A stretch of DNA of 64,000 nt from Limnephilus marmoratus (GCA_917880885.1 OU862910.1:9870710-9934709); one strand, 5' to 3'; positions 1 to 11,029 are shown, counted from the stretch's first letter. Notes: generated from the sequence alone by a model not told the origin. Program-made: numbers and translations.

Positions 1-111
1 TGAAATTTGCCCTTCTTGTTTGTCTGAACTTCCTTTTCGCGTCGTAACATCCTTCATAATTCATGAAGCTTTGAAAGCCAAAAACCAAGACGCCATGTAA
101 AAGTAATACAA

Positions 112-765
112 GTGTGCAGTTTACACGCGGTAGAAGTGAAACCTACAGTAAACTAAAGTAGACAATAGTGGAGAGGCTACGAAGCACCACACAAAGAGGA
201 GACCGATTATTCTATCTGATTCTCTCGCAGGCTAAATCTTATAGATGCATGTGTTTGTCTCTTTTTAGTGTCGCTATTTTTCGGTTCATCGAGTTCCAAA
301 TCACATAGTTTTCACTTCAATAATACAAATGTGCAGTTCAATAGTACAAGTACGCGGTAGAAGTGAAACCTCAGAAAACTAAAGAAGACAAGAGTGGGGA
401 GACTAAGAAGCATCGCACAAAGAGGAGACCTATAATTCTCTCGCAGGCTAAATCCTAAGTCTCTTTTTAGTGTCGCTTTTTTTCGTTTCATCGAGTTTCA
501 AATCACAACGGTGCAAAAGAATTTTTCACATTAAAAAAATATGTGTGCAGTTCATAAGCAGGTGAAATCTTCAGAAAACTAAAGTAGACCAGAGTGGGGA
601 TACTACGAAGCATTGCACAAAGAGGAGACCGATTATACTATCTCATTCTCTCGAAGGCTGCAATGTATGTGTTTGTCTCTGTTTAGTGTCACTATTTTTC
701 GTTTCATCGAGTTTCGAATCACTAAGGTGCTAAAAAAGTTTTCACTTAAAAAATATTGGTTTATT
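112..765 (+). repeat. Three tandem copies of a ~215-bp unit (family E)
   Basis: Three head-to-tail units start near 112, 331 and 542, each opening with GTGCAGTT. They share in order a GTAGAAGTGAAACC-like block, CACAAAGAGGAGACC, TCTCTCGCAGGCTAAATC, CTTTTTAGTGTCGCT and TCATCGAGTTTCAAATCAC. Copies differ by substitutions and small indels, so the duplication is not very recent. A fourth, inverted single copy lies at 22127-22352. No open frame is shared by the copies, so this is a non-coding dispersed repeat. A 62-codon frame at 613-801 inside it is not supported as a gene. Confidence 0.85.
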
Positions 766-1439
766 ACGGAATGCCTTTTTCATGTGGGCATTCGAATTTA
801 AAATGGGTATACTTAATCGCAAATAATACGCGAAGCCGGGAATAGGAATTTTTTTTAATAATAAAAATATTAATTAGAATAACCGAAAAACCAAATTATC
901 CTTGAAAAAATATTATTCTAAGACTTTGTCTTCAGCAGATAAATCCGTTTACCAGACCGACATTGTGAAAACATTTGTGTGAAACGCATTGTCTCGCCGA
1001 AATCATTTAGCAGGATGAATGTATTTTAAATGTGAGTAGTAAAAATCTGTGTGCCCAGAGCTCATAAATAATGGTTCAATTTTCCCGGTTTCTGGGGAAT
1101 AAACCCCAATTTTATTTGAAAAATCTCCCCCCAGTGAAATAAGCCGAGGTCAGAGACGTCATAAAGTATTCTCCGGAGCTAAGAGGTCCCCGATCCGCCG
1201 CCTTGCACAACTATATCACGGAATAATCATAAAACCTAGGTCTAAAGAATTCTAAAGATGGAAAAAAATATTTAAGGAAGAAGTTGGAGAAAGAAAATAT
1301 AGAAAATATGCAATCCGCTAAAAGAGAGATTATGTAATAGTATTTTTGAAATGATACCTTATAGTGCATCGAGTAACTAGAAAGCAAGCACTATCCTACG
1401 TTTCTCCTATTGACTCCCTTTTCAGAGGCTATCGCAACG
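766..1439. other. No recognised feature
   Basis: AT-rich sequence with a slightly GC-richer patch at about 1080-1220. No coding, RNA or repeat signal could be supported. Confidence 0.5.
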
Positions 1440-2010
1440 GCAGTCTTCACACTGAATATCAAGTTGGTTGGAAGTCACTAGTAATAAGTTATAAGTCTTA
1501 ATTGTATCACGAGTTGTTAGAAGTCCTAGTGTTGGGTCACTGGCTTAAAGTATTTGTCGTAAGTCACTAGTTGAGGTAAGTTATAATTTCAAGTCAATCA
1601 CAAGCTATGAGTTTTAGTGGTAAGTCTATAGTTATGTACGAGTCTTAGTTGTTAATAAGTTTAAAGTTTTAAGATATTTGTTGCAAGTCACTGGCTTTAA
1701 GTATTTGTCGTAAGTCACTAGTTAGGGGTAAGTTCTAATTTCAAGTTGAATTACTTGTCAATAACAAGCTATGAGTTTTAGTGGTAAGTCTATAGTTATG
1801 TACGAGTCTTAGTTGTTAATAACTAGCTATACGTACGATCTTTCACTGGGACTAGTTTATAAATCTTACTAAGAAGTAAATAGTTATAATTCGTACTTAT
1901 AAGACAATAGTTTTAATTCTTAGTTATAAGTCGCTAGTTGTCATAATTCTTAATTTATGTCACTAGCTTTAAGTATTTACTATAGTCAGTGTTGTCTATA
2001 GTCACTAGTT
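1440..2010. repeat. Degenerate tandem repeat field rich in AAGTCACTAG words
   Basis: The words AAGTCACTAGTT, TATAAGTC and GAGTCTTAGTTGTTAATAA recur throughout. A longer direct repeat of about 125-135 bp stands out: about 1538-1662 is repeated at about 1688-1822, with a roughly 10-bp insertion in the second copy. This fits slippage or unequal exchange on a short ancestral word. Confidence 0.8.
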
Positions 2011-2164
2011 ATAAATCTTATTTGGAAAAAGTTGTAAGGTGGATAAAGCATGTTGTAAAGTGTGCTTTGTGAACCATATTGTAGTGTGATATTTCAAAAA
2101 CGGCGCTAATAGAAATTATCCCATAATAAACTATCCCCTGAAAAAATTCTGAAAAGCATCAACT

Positions 2165-2240
2165 GGATTAGCAGTTGGGATTAGAAATAATGTTCTGGTG
2201 AGACAGCATATGGGTTCGATGCCCAGTTGCGACCCTTGCC
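2165..2240 (+). repeat. tRNA-like SINE head (weak)
   Basis: A B-box-like GGGTTCGATGCCC lies at about 2211-2223, with a loose A-box-like TTAGCAGTTGGG upstream near 2168. The sequence does not fold into a convincing tRNA and has no matching acceptor ends, so a decayed tRNA-derived SINE head is more likely than a tRNA gene. Confidence 0.35.
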
Positions 2241-2245
2241 TTTCT

Positions 2246-2596
2246 AACTTCTATGTCTTTTTCTGTTTCATATTTCGTTTACAGTTTTTTATATATTACA
2301 ACTTCGCATTTTTTTTTCGACAATTCAGCAACCTCTATATTAGCCTCCTTCTGTATAGGGTATTTTAAGGATGCGCTCGAAGATCCATATTTCCTACGTT
2401 GGTGGTTATTTAATGCGGGGAAGGGGATGATCTGGATATCGTCACCTTTCACTGAGACCTCGTAAATATCCTGGAAAAAAGTATCTAGGGGAAGATAAAA
2501 GCATCGTGATACGTGTTTTTTTTATCTTTTCAAAATATGATCACGATGAAGATTTTTTTCTTTCCCCTTAAAATATATAAATACCGACGTTTGATT
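2246..2596. other. No recognised feature
   Basis: AT-rich sequence. The 70-codon open frame at 2253-2465 has no recognisable domain and is treated as chance. Confidence 0.5.
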
Positions 2597-2860
2597 GTGT
2601 GAATACCACAAGAGTCTCAAGAGCTCCCGATTTTCGGAGCCAATAAAACTTTGACATCGTCAATAATTGGGGTGTGTTATGAGGCCGAAGTGGGGGGCAT
2701 GAAGTAGATGAAGAAGTATAAATAAAGGGAGAATGTGGTTATTCAGATCTGGTCACCAAACACGGTTAAAGCCATTTCAAACAACTTCCGGTTCTGAATT
2801 ATGGTCTTTCACCAGAACGATACTGAGAGCATCTTCCACTCCGGAGAGTGACTAACGAGG
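2597..2860 (-). repeat. SINE family 1, decayed tail region
   Basis: On the minus strand it matches the body and tail of SINE family 1 (best copies 19769-20187 and 52677-53102). Shared words include GTGAATACC, AATTGGGGT, CAGATCTGGTCACC, AACACGGTTAAAGCCATTT and CATCTTCCACTC, in the same order. It is more diverged and has an internal insertion near 2630-2660. Confidence 0.8.
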
Positions 2861-5147
2861 CGTTAAGAAATGATTATAAACTAGCTGTTAAAAACCCGCT
2901 CCGCAGGTTTTACTGCTAGGCCCTGCGGGCGGCTTTAGGTTTGGCTTCGCCCAGTTAGTGTTGGTGACCATTTTATAGATCCAATACGAACTGATTCTAA
3001 AAACAGCCCGTTCCTCGGATCCACTGTAGTTGTCAGCGAGACAGAGCAATGACGTCATATGTAATATGTAGCCACTTGATACAACATACATTACGGTATT
3101 ACCGTCAATCTTTTGATATCCGGAGAGATACCACATATTCACAAATTCGTAGCAGTTATGCCTAGGAGGGAGACGTTCCCGTCCGACCTGCTGACGAAAG
3201 TAGCGACATATTGTGTCGAATTCTTAAATTCGAAACCGAATTATAACAGTAGCTTTATGTGAAATTCCACGTACATAGATGTTAATTGTGGCGCGGCGCG
3301 TAAGGCGTGGCGTCCGATACGCGACATGATTAACCACGCAGACTCTACGTTATTAATAACGTTCGATATCAGCGATGGGGTGCAGGTCGCGGTAATAAAG
3401 AAGGGGACAACCTATTCAGATCTTTTTACTAAAGACAATTAAAATGTAACATTATCATCAAATAGGCATTAAGCGCCATTTTGTTTTTTTTTTCAACTTA
3501 AAACAGCTAGGGTAGATGTCAGGGGTTAGTATCGACGTATGAAAGTTTTGTTATATTGTTTTTGAAAAAAAAAACACCAAAAAAGTCACCGGAGGCCAAA
3601 ATTTCATTAACAATTTTTTACTCCAAATAATGTAAGGCATCACTTGTTAAAGTAAGTCAAGACATCTCTTAACACCCTGAACTAAATAACTTATAAGAAA
3701 TCGTGGTAGCGAACGATGCAGCTATTTTAAATCGCGACAGCGTTCCTATTGGTTCCTCACACGCCAATAGCGACCCCTCACAACATTTCCACATAGTCAC
3801 CATCTGCCGGGACAAATTAAAAGGAACATGAAAGGAACCATTCTGTTCCAGATTGCCGAAGACGTAACAGCTTTGTAAATCGTTACTTGTTCGCTCCCAC
3901 TTTTCATACACGATATGATATAAATATAAAATTATGGTTCAAATGTAAATTGTCATAATATACTTGTAAGTACAGTGTTAAATGCTTGTTTGATTTATAC
4001 GCAATCCATACACACATATCTCACCATAATGTCGATTTGATTTATTTACCTCAAAATCAACAAATCAATTTTTACTTTCAACGTGTAATGTACACATTAT
4101 CTTGTATCTATACATTAAAAACACTGTTTTATAAGCACTTTACTGACCCGTGAAACTTTACGGTAAAAACAACCCTATTATTCTTATTTGATGTAAAACG
4201 TAAATGGGAAAACCGCGAGTTATGATTATTACCTCCGTTCGTTGGTAAAACGTTTGATTTCTGACCACGCTTGAACAATTCAATCCGCTCAATACTACTA
4301 GAAACGTTCATAATTTAACTTTTAAAGTATACACAGTTTTTCCCGGCGGAAACACCTTTGTGAGCGAAATTTCCATTTAAATTAATTACGAAGGCCATTC
4401 TCCGCTACCAGAATAAATGTATACCTATTTAAACATCCGCTATCAAAACGAATTCCAAGAATTGATTTTCCCACTAAAGCTCGTCCAGTTGTTTTCTTCT
4501 GTGCAAATAAAATATTTCTGATTGAAGTTTATTATTTTGTTTTGACAATCCAAATGTGAAAAAAGAAAAAAATGTATTAGGAGAATTGCTTTTTGATAAT
4601 CATATTTTGTCTTTTATGTCATTTGTATGACCGTCCGTAAGACCGATTTAAATGTGTTTCTGAAGGTGATTTTATATTCTTTACAATCTTGTGTGGTTGT
4701 GGGAGGATGTTATAAAATGTTGCGGCAAATCTTATTATATTTCCTTTGCCCATTGATGTATCAAAAGTGGGTGGACTTGGTATGTCTTTTTGTAGGTTGT
4801 TTGGTGTAGTAATTGCGTGGTATAAACGTGTTTGAGGTTCTAGAATTTGTTTTTAAAATTAACTCTACTTTGTGCTAATATTATTTACAGTTGGGCGTCA
4901 TTCTTCGGGAATTAAATATTCCACAATAATCTGCAGATTTCGCTTTCTTTTTAAATATATCCTTTTGTATTTCACTTTCGTTTGTTTGACACGGAATCTT
5001 GGAAGTGGAAATTAACCCACTTCCCGTCATATCATTGAGCTGAAACTTGGCAAATAGACATTCGTTAGCACACACATTTCGTATTTTTCTCAAATTCGAT
5101 GACATTACAGCGGTTAGTATATTAAATAAATCTCGATCTTGTCCAAT
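2861..5147. other. Long stretch without supported genes
   Basis: It holds several short open frames (2888-3142 minus, 3669-3911 minus, 4129-4311 minus, 4627-4809 plus, 4881-5105 minus). None contains a recognisable domain or shows splice-flanked coding structure. A GC-richer patch at about 3180-3350 is unexplained. Confidence 0.5.
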
Positions 5148-5225
5148 CGGGATTTGGCCCAGTTGGTAGCGTGGTTCACTCCAATTCCTGGGTAATAAGG
5201 TTCAATCCCCAGTCTAACCAATTTT
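5148..5225 (+). repeat. tRNA-derived SINE head
   Basis: An A-box-like TGGCCCAGTTGGTAGCG (near 5155) and a B-box-like GGTTCAATCCCC (near 5200) have tRNA spacing. The acceptor arms do not pair, and an AT-rich body follows at once, as in the other SINE heads of this window. Confidence 0.55.
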
Positions 5226-5235
5226 TTTAAAATTT

Positions 5236-5967
5236 TAATAGATATATTATAGTAAAAGAAATGTTTTTACTGGTTTATTTTTTAAATGTTTTCATCATTC
5301 ATAGTACCTATCAACTAAACTATTTAAAACAAATTCTTATTTCCATGTGATATCTGCACACACACTTTAAAAATAATTGATAAACTTGAATATATATCAG
5401 TAATTTAATTATTTTTTAAGAAAGTAATTCATCGTAACCATTATAATTAACTTAAATTAACATTAAATTAACTTAGATTTTACATATTTTTAAACTGCAT
5501 TATTCTATACTCTTTCATATACTATTATATACTTTTTATATTCTTTTATCTCTACCATATTCGTTTATATTATTTTATATCATTTACATTCCTTTAAATT
5601 ATGATATTTAATATCGGACATCATTAATACCTTAGCGACTGTACGGTTGAAATTTAAGAATCCGACTCCGAGTATAACTCTGACGCCGCATCGTATGAAA
5701 ATATCAGTGAACATGAAGTTTACTATGGTAATAGAACCAAATTAAAGCAAGTAGCTAATAATGCCAAAAGATGGCGCCACCTACGTTAACAGCTAGCACG
5801 AGGAACTTCGGCTGGCAGGCGTAAGTGCTCTTGGATTTGTATTTTCATCAGTCTCTCCAGTCTGGATACGGATGATAGTTTGTGAGTTTGTCACCCTTCG
5901 CCCGCAGGGCCCAACTGATAGTTCTTTTATATTATTTTACCTGTTAATGCACTGTCGTGTATATAAA
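5236..5967. other. AT-rich stretch, no gene
   Basis: Mostly simple AT-rich sequence with recurrent TTTTATAT words at 5480-5600. A GC-richer piece at about 5770-5930 has no recognisable coding content. Confidence 0.5.
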
Positions 5968-6080
5968 ATCGACCACCACAACAAGGGCATGTGCCTAGCA
6001 TCTAGCATGGTGGTCGAAAATCCTCAAATTATGTAGTCATTAAAGCAATGAATAAAGAAAAAAAATATAAAATTTTAAAA
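5968..6080 (+). repeat. LINE 3' end with conserved hairpin (copy 6)
   Basis: A perfect 9-bp stem joins CGACCACCA (5970-5978) with TGGTGGTCG (6008-6016). The loop contains AACAAGGG and GCCTAG, the words shared by the other hairpins at 14709, 15289, 43706, 15888 (minus) and 9152 (minus). An ATGAATAAAG signal and an A-rich tail follow at about 6047-6070, as expected for a CR1-like LINE 3' end. Confidence 0.65.
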
Positions 6081-7068
6081 TTATGAAAATCTATATTTTT
6101 ATTTAATTACGACTTTATACGTTTTTAATTTGTTTTACCACTCATTTTACGAAGTTTATTATTTAACTCCCAAATAATTTTATTGTGTATTTAGTTTATA
6201 CCTGTTCTCTGTGCTTTATTAATTGTATTATAATATTTTGTTTGATGTTTAAAAGTCCAAATAAGTAAATTAATAATAATGAAATAAACTTCAGTCCGCA
6301 GAACGACGAGCGACGCTCAATTTGAATATTGTTTGGAACTTTCAAAGCACAAAATTTTCCAGTAAATGTTAACGTGTACAAACCAGTATTTTTGTAAGAG
6401 AGCAGTAAAAGCTTATTGATGGAAACCAAAATGAGGACTACCGTCTTATTATGTAACGTAATTATTATTTCATCTAATTCAACGGCTGACTGCCATCCAT
6501 TCAACTGTACATTCAAATAATATCTTGTTCAAAAGTTAAGACGAAGTATTCATATTTAATTTAGAATGTCACAGTGTTTATAAATTTATTGCGGTGTCTT
6601 CAGCATACCAACCGCGAGAGCTTATTCAACTAAAGAAAATTATATAAGTTTAATTAAGTGATGTGAGATGAGTTTGTTCCGAACTAAGCTTAACTTCAGA
6701 TTACATTCTGAAATGAAATCAATGATATGCTTCGGCAGAGGCTATTAGAATTACTTAATTAAATTGTTCATGTATTTTACGACATTTGTTTAACTAACGA
6801 AGCAGCGTGTGTGATCTTTCCGTACGTGCGCTTATTATACTGTTTTCTATCAGTCAATCCATTTCCTTGCTATGTACGACATTCCTCGCTCAAATTTATG
6901 CGGGCTAAATCAGCCACTTAAGCCTTGATAAAGCGCAGAATAATATAATTTTTTAGATGTCGAAGCGCTAGCAGTCACATGCCAATCTTTACGTTTACAT
7001 TTCGTCACATTTCTTTACGTTTACGTAAGTAATTGCATCCCGTCGTATGACTCTTGTATGCATCGAGC
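6081..7068. other. No supported gene
   Basis: AT-rich. The 106-codon minus-strand open frame at 6196-6516 has no recognisable domain. It is lysine/isoleucine/leucine-rich, as expected for open AT-rich DNA. Confidence 0.5.
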
Positions 7069-7107
7069 GAAGAGGAATATCAATGTTATTCATTGATATT
7101 CCTCTTC
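7069..7107. repeat. Perfect 17-bp palindrome with 5-nt loop
   Basis: GAAGAGGAATATCAATG (7069-7085) is followed by TTATT and then its exact reverse complement (7091-7107). It ends six bases before the left inverted repeat of the element at 7113-8287. Confidence 0.9.
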
Positions 7108-7112
7108 ACTGG

Positions 7113-8287
7113 TTAGATTCACTGGTCAACAAAAAAACACTTTTTGTATTGTAACATGAAAACTTTTTTGTAGTTATGTTTAGAACAAGGATGAGAATAA
7201 TAGAAATAAAATTAGAATGTTCCAAATACGAATAGTTTTTTGTAATTTTATTTTAAAATATTTCAGATAATTTCAGTTTTTTATCAATAAAATTAAGCTA
7301 CTTCGTTGTATTGCAATTTTAATGTCAATGTTACTGTAATGTAACCGTAATCTGTATTTTGCTTCAGTGATGTCTCATTGCAATCTCCTATTCAAAAGTA
7401 ATCTGCCAGCATACGTGGACTCCACTTGTAGAAATGTCTTGGTGGAATCTTTTACCGTATTCATAGCTGACAGCGCATAAATTTTCAGGGAACAAATCTA
7501 AATATGAATGTAGAAAATCAATTACACGTTAAGTAAATAACAGCTCCGCGACAATACTTTTAATGTCACTTGATGGGTGATTTCCGAGAAAATTTAAAGT
7601 CACTTTCATGAAAGATTCCCAAGCTAATTTTTCCAAATCAATAAGCTTTTCTTTAAATATTTCATATTTCATCAACTGTCCGATTTGAGGACCAATAAAT
7701 ATGCCTTCTCTAATTTTTGCATCACTGAGTTTAGGAAATTTTTCTATTAAATATAAAAGCCATTACCACTCCTATCCATAGCTTTCACGAAGTTTTTCAT
7801 GAGCCCAACTAAAAGTGGTAAAAATATATTGTCAGACTGCACTAATGGAGGATTTTAAATATTTTTTTGCCTTGGAGTAAGAGATTCCCTTTTTGGCCAG
7901 TCTTTCCGAACATAATGATTTTCCCGTCTCTGCCGTCCCACTCACAAATAAAACAACAGCATTTTGTATACCCTAATTGTAATCCTAAAACTAAGGCAAT
8001 AGCCTAAAAATCACCAAAAATTTTCCAGTGTACATTGTATTGAATTTTTCTACGATAAATTTGATAGTTTCATAAGACTCTTTCATGTTAGAACCCTCAC
8101 CTAATGGTATAAAGCCAAAATACTGTTTATATTACTTACTAATGGCGTCAGTAGTGTAATAACCGTAACACAATAACGAGACCTGATCCAACCAAAATAC
8201 ATATAGTATTCAAATGAGGGTAGGTCGGTAAATAAAAAATTGTAAACACCTTTCTTGTTACAAAATTTTGTTGACCAGTGAATCTAA
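7113..8287 (-). mobile_element. Decayed DNA-type element with perfect 22-bp terminal inverted repeats
   Basis: The ends at 7113-7134 and 8266-8287 are exact reverse complements over 22 bp and begin TTAGATTCACTGGTCAACAA. The 1,175-bp interior carries, on the minus strand, the broken coding sequence annotated at 7330-8115. No clear target-site duplication is visible. The superfamily is not recognised. The perfect ends around a badly decayed gene are either young ends on an old gene copy or conserved recognition sites. Confidence 0.7.
7330..8115 (-). pseudogene. Pseudogene of a multicopy arthropod protein of unknown function
   Basis: Conceptual minus-strand reading in changing frames gives, in order, pieces such as SYETIKFIVEKFNTMYTGKF, LGLQLGYTKCCCFICEWDGR, GLMKNFVKAMDRSGNGF, FPKLSDAKIREGIFIGPQIG, FMKVTLNFLGNHPSS, DFLHSYLDLFPENL and YGKRFHQDIST. 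From memory, these blocks are the landmarks of a large 'uncharacterized protein' family found in many copies in insect and other arthropod genomes, and which I take to be mobile-element-borne. The copy has several frameshifts and in-frame stops (for example after VAELLFT), so it cannot make a protein. It lies wholly inside the inverted repeats at 7113-8287, which suggests those ends mobilised it. The biochemical role of the family is not known to me. Confidence 0.75.
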
Positions 8288-8476
8288 AATGGTCTGGTAA
8301 GGGATTTTAAGTTTCAATATCAGGACGGTTCGTTTTCAGCGGTTAGACAGTTATATTTTAATGAATAGTTTACTGACCCTAGAAAAACTAATACAACATA
8401 AAATTAGTGTACTCGCATATGGCACCATGCTGATTGGAGTGGAGAACTTTTTCTAAAATAAACTTTATAACACAAT

Positions 8477-8987
8477 TGTTGGTAAAAGGTTATTTATTTA
8501 AGAAAGTAAGTTCACAGATCACATAATATGGTAAAAATAGTCACAATGTATCAATTCACTAATTAACTGAGCAAAGGATCGGAGGGAACCTTGCCGTTAG
8601 GCTTTGGGAACAACAAAAGCTGACTGTGGTTCTGCTTAGAGGGTCGTACCATAGGACGAAGCGCAACTAAGGCAGCAGTCGGGGGTCTGGTTGGTGCTTT
8701 ACTTATGGTAGTAGAATACTCCTTAGAGGGTCGTGCCAGAGGACGAAGCGCAACTAAGAGAGCATACTAGCCAAGAGCGAGCTGCAGACGAACTGACTAA
8801 TTTAGGGCGCGCGGCCTGTTATATAGCCCATTCCTTGTTGCGGGGTGTGGTTTATGTAGCGGCTCGAGGGTGGGAGATGCGCAGAAGGCGTCGGCGCATC
8901 CTGGTTTGCTTAGGGGTGGGTGAGCAGGATGGCGCTGTACGGGGGAAAGAGATGGTGTAGTGGCAAGCGTAAAAACGGCGCGCTACA
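8477..8987 (-). mobile_element. Probable solo LTR with TATA/Inr promoter (family L2)
   Basis: Read on the minus strand it begins TGTAGCGCGCC and ends TACCAACA, a TG...CA LTR signature. It is GC-richer than its surroundings. A TATATAA box (minus, about 8820-8826) is followed roughly 25 bp later by an insect initiator TCAGT (about 8798-8802). AATAAA-type words occur near its 3' end at about 8492-8500. Two 38-bp direct repeats with the core GGACGAAGCGCAACTAAG lie at 8637-8674 and 8723-8760, possible promoter or enhancer subrepeats. No matching target duplication was found (ACAAT versus ACTTG), so the ends are tentative. The 75-codon frame inside is not a gene. Confidence 0.55.
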
Positions 8988-9091
8988 ACTTGTAAATTAA
9001 GACAACCTAAAAAAATGCCGTCGTTTTTGAAAGATCTCGTTCTCTCAGTACATGGATACATACGTCCCGATGAAGACGACAGCAGAGAGCA

Positions 9092-9240
9092 TAGATTTAT
9101 TTATTTATTGATCTATATAAGATATGTATACATTATATAATTCGATGCCTGTCTCACTAGGGTATACCTGTGTTGAGATATACCACTCATGTGGACAGTA
9201 GTTTTTGTTTCCCAGAAAAAAGAAACACATTCTTCTAAAC
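9092..9240 (-). repeat. LINE 3' end with conserved hairpin (copy 5)
   Basis: On the minus strand a TCTCA...TGAGA stem (9174-9178 with 9152-9156) encloses ACACAGG and CCCTAG, the loop words shared with the other LINE hairpins. An (AAAT)n-like tail lies at about 9092-9110 on the 3' side. Confidence 0.65.
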
Positions 9241-10361
9241 TTATAAACAATACATGTAATATTGGTGACATCTACGCTTTCGACCTAGGTCCTAGGTGTA
9301 TACAGATTATGTTCCGAGCCGTGCTAAATCCGAATTCCAACCAAGCCGAGCTTAAAATCAACTGATATACCGGGCCTATCAATAGTGATGTGGTTACAGT
9401 GTCATTTGGTACAGAAGTTTCAACAGCTGTTCCGTTAAAAAAATACTCTGGAAATGTGTTGGGTATCGCCACACATATTTTTGACGTGAAAATTGATAAA
9501 ACACTGTTTTACGCGATTGAGTTTGTTTGTCTATGTATTTTTTGTATATGTGTTATATTCACACATTAATCAAGTTGATTGCTTATTTAATTTGTAAATT
9601 TTGATTAATGGGTTGGTAATAAAGTTTTTCGTAATATTCGCTATAGGATTCCGGTAGTTACGGTTATAAAAAATGTAATTTTGTGTTTGTGTTAAATTTT
9701 GTTTTACCTTTAAACGCATCTTATGACAGAACTACAACATTCCATTATAAATATGGTCTACGAGTTTGTTTGGATTAAAAATATTACCATACTGCACATC
9801 GATACAGAAAAAAAACAGGGATTATGGTTTTTTGTATAATATTTTATTTGTATGTATGTTTTATCCATTTAAATAATCTGTCAGATTCATGATTCCTTTA
9901 TAAATACTCCCGAATGAAACTAATTTTTAAAAATTCGCTCTTTTTGAACTTCGATAAAATACTCTTCTTGAAAGCAGATGTAATACTCTTTAAGATTTTA
10001 ATATTGCAAATAATACTCGTTAAGATTTTAATATTGCAAATGAACATTTTCAATATAAAATATTCAAATTTTGATGTCCAAAAAATTAATATTTTTAAAC
10101 AGAGTTATAATTTTAAATAATCCAAAGAGAGAATTATTTTACGACTATTTTGTCACTCCCCGATTTTTTTTCGTTTTCAAGTAAACTGTAAAAATGAAAC
10201 TATAAAACATATTAAAATATACAAACGTATATTAAAGAGGTCAGTTTTATCCGTTTCATAAACTTTGACAAATCTTTCGCAAACGAGCAAACGTGGAAGT
10301 ATTAATTTTAATTTTTCGAAGAAAACTTCTTCTAAAAGGTTGTTACTTTGTGATGTCATTA
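9241..10361. other. No supported gene
   Basis: AT-rich. TAAGATTTTAATATTGCAAA occurs twice in tandem at about 9989-10040. The 68-codon frame at 9914-10120 is low-complexity and is treated as chance. Confidence 0.5.
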
Positions 10362-10429
10362 TTTATTTATTAAAAGAAAATAACTTAGTTTACATCATTT
10401 TATTTTTTATATTTTATAATATCAACATG

Positions 10430-10456
10430 TTTCGTGAACCATGTTCACTTCTTCAG
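10430..10456 (-). ncRNA. Hammerhead-ribozyme-like core (copy 1)
   Basis: Minus strand reads CTGAAGA (10456-10450), then stem GTGAAC/GTTCAC (10448-10443 with 10439-10434) with an ATG loop, then GAAA (10433-10430). This is the order CUGANGA, stem II, GAAA of a hammerhead. One extra base separates CTGAAGA from stem II, unlike a canonical ribozyme, so activity is uncertain. Hammerheads are known in the terminal repeats of Penelope-like elements. Confidence 0.45.
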
Positions 10457-10599
10457 GAATAAAAGTATACTAAAGTTAAAAAATTAATTATAGATTACAT
10501 ATGGAGAGAAGAAATTGAAGGAGGGGGAAGGGTTGACAATGGTGGGAGTTTCGAAGAATTGGGGATTACCAAGCTATTAGAAGTAATAGGCCGGTTAAG

Positions 10600-10890
10600 T
10601 GGGAAGATATTTAAAACAGGGTTAACAAAATTTTTTTGCTTATTAATTATGTCAGCTTTGGAATTTACATTTTTTCTTATTTCTAAAATTTCTAAATTAT
10701 TGATTTGCGATGTTTTATATCCTGTATGTAATATTTAAAGACCTGAATTTATGTCAAAGCTATGATCATATTTTAATAAATGGTCTGCGAACTCAGAATC
10801 GCTATTACCATTTAGTGCTCTGAGGTGCTCTTTAACCCTAATCTCAAAGTTTCTATAAGTTCTACCTATATAAAATGGTTCACGAAACAT
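10600..10890 (-). pseudogene. GIY-YIG endonuclease fragment of a Penelope-like element
   Basis: From about 10885 downwards the minus strand reads EPFYIGRTYRNFEIRVKEHL and then RALNGNSDSEFADHLLKYDH. An in-frame TAA follows SFDINSGL, then ILHTGYKTSQINNLEILEI and RKNVNSKADIINKQKNFVN. The YIGRTYRNFEIRVKEH block is the second half of the GIY-YIG motif with its following arginine, and the spaced EFADHLL...H and LEILEI segments match the C-terminal nuclease of Penelope-like polyproteins. The enzyme nicks target DNA during retrotransposition. The in-frame stop, absent RT and missing N-terminal half of the motif show that it is dead. It joins directly to the inverted arm at 10873. Confidence 0.8.
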
Positions 10891-11029
10891 GTTGATAGTA
10901 TAAAATATAAAAAATAAAGTGATGTAAACTAAGTTATTTTCTTTTAATAAATATTAATTATTATTTTTCTCTTAACATTAACTACGTAATGTACATACTT
11001 ATATTTGCTTACCATCATTTATTTACGCA

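Larger units (their letters stand above)
10362..10961 (-). mobile_element. Penelope-like element remnant with inverted terminal repeats
   Basis: Arms at 10362-10446 and 10873-10961 are near-perfect inverted copies of each other; they include CATGTTTCGTGAACCAT and AACTTAGTTTACATCA. Between them, on the minus strand, lies a GIY-YIG endonuclease fragment (10600-10890). Penelope-like elements combine a GIY-YIG nuclease with LTR-like ends that may be inverted, so the arrangement fits this class. The reverse transcriptase part is missing, so this is a 5'-truncated copy. A hammerhead-like core overlaps the 3' arm. Confidence 0.75.

Noticed and set aside
112..765. CRISPR array
   Set aside because: Units are ~215 bp tandem duplications with no short repeat/spacer alternation; the DNA is eukaryotic.
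2888..3142. 84-codon minus-strand frame as a second dpr exon or gene
   Set aside because: No Ig-domain landmarks, no splice sites at the expected phases, no recognisable domain.
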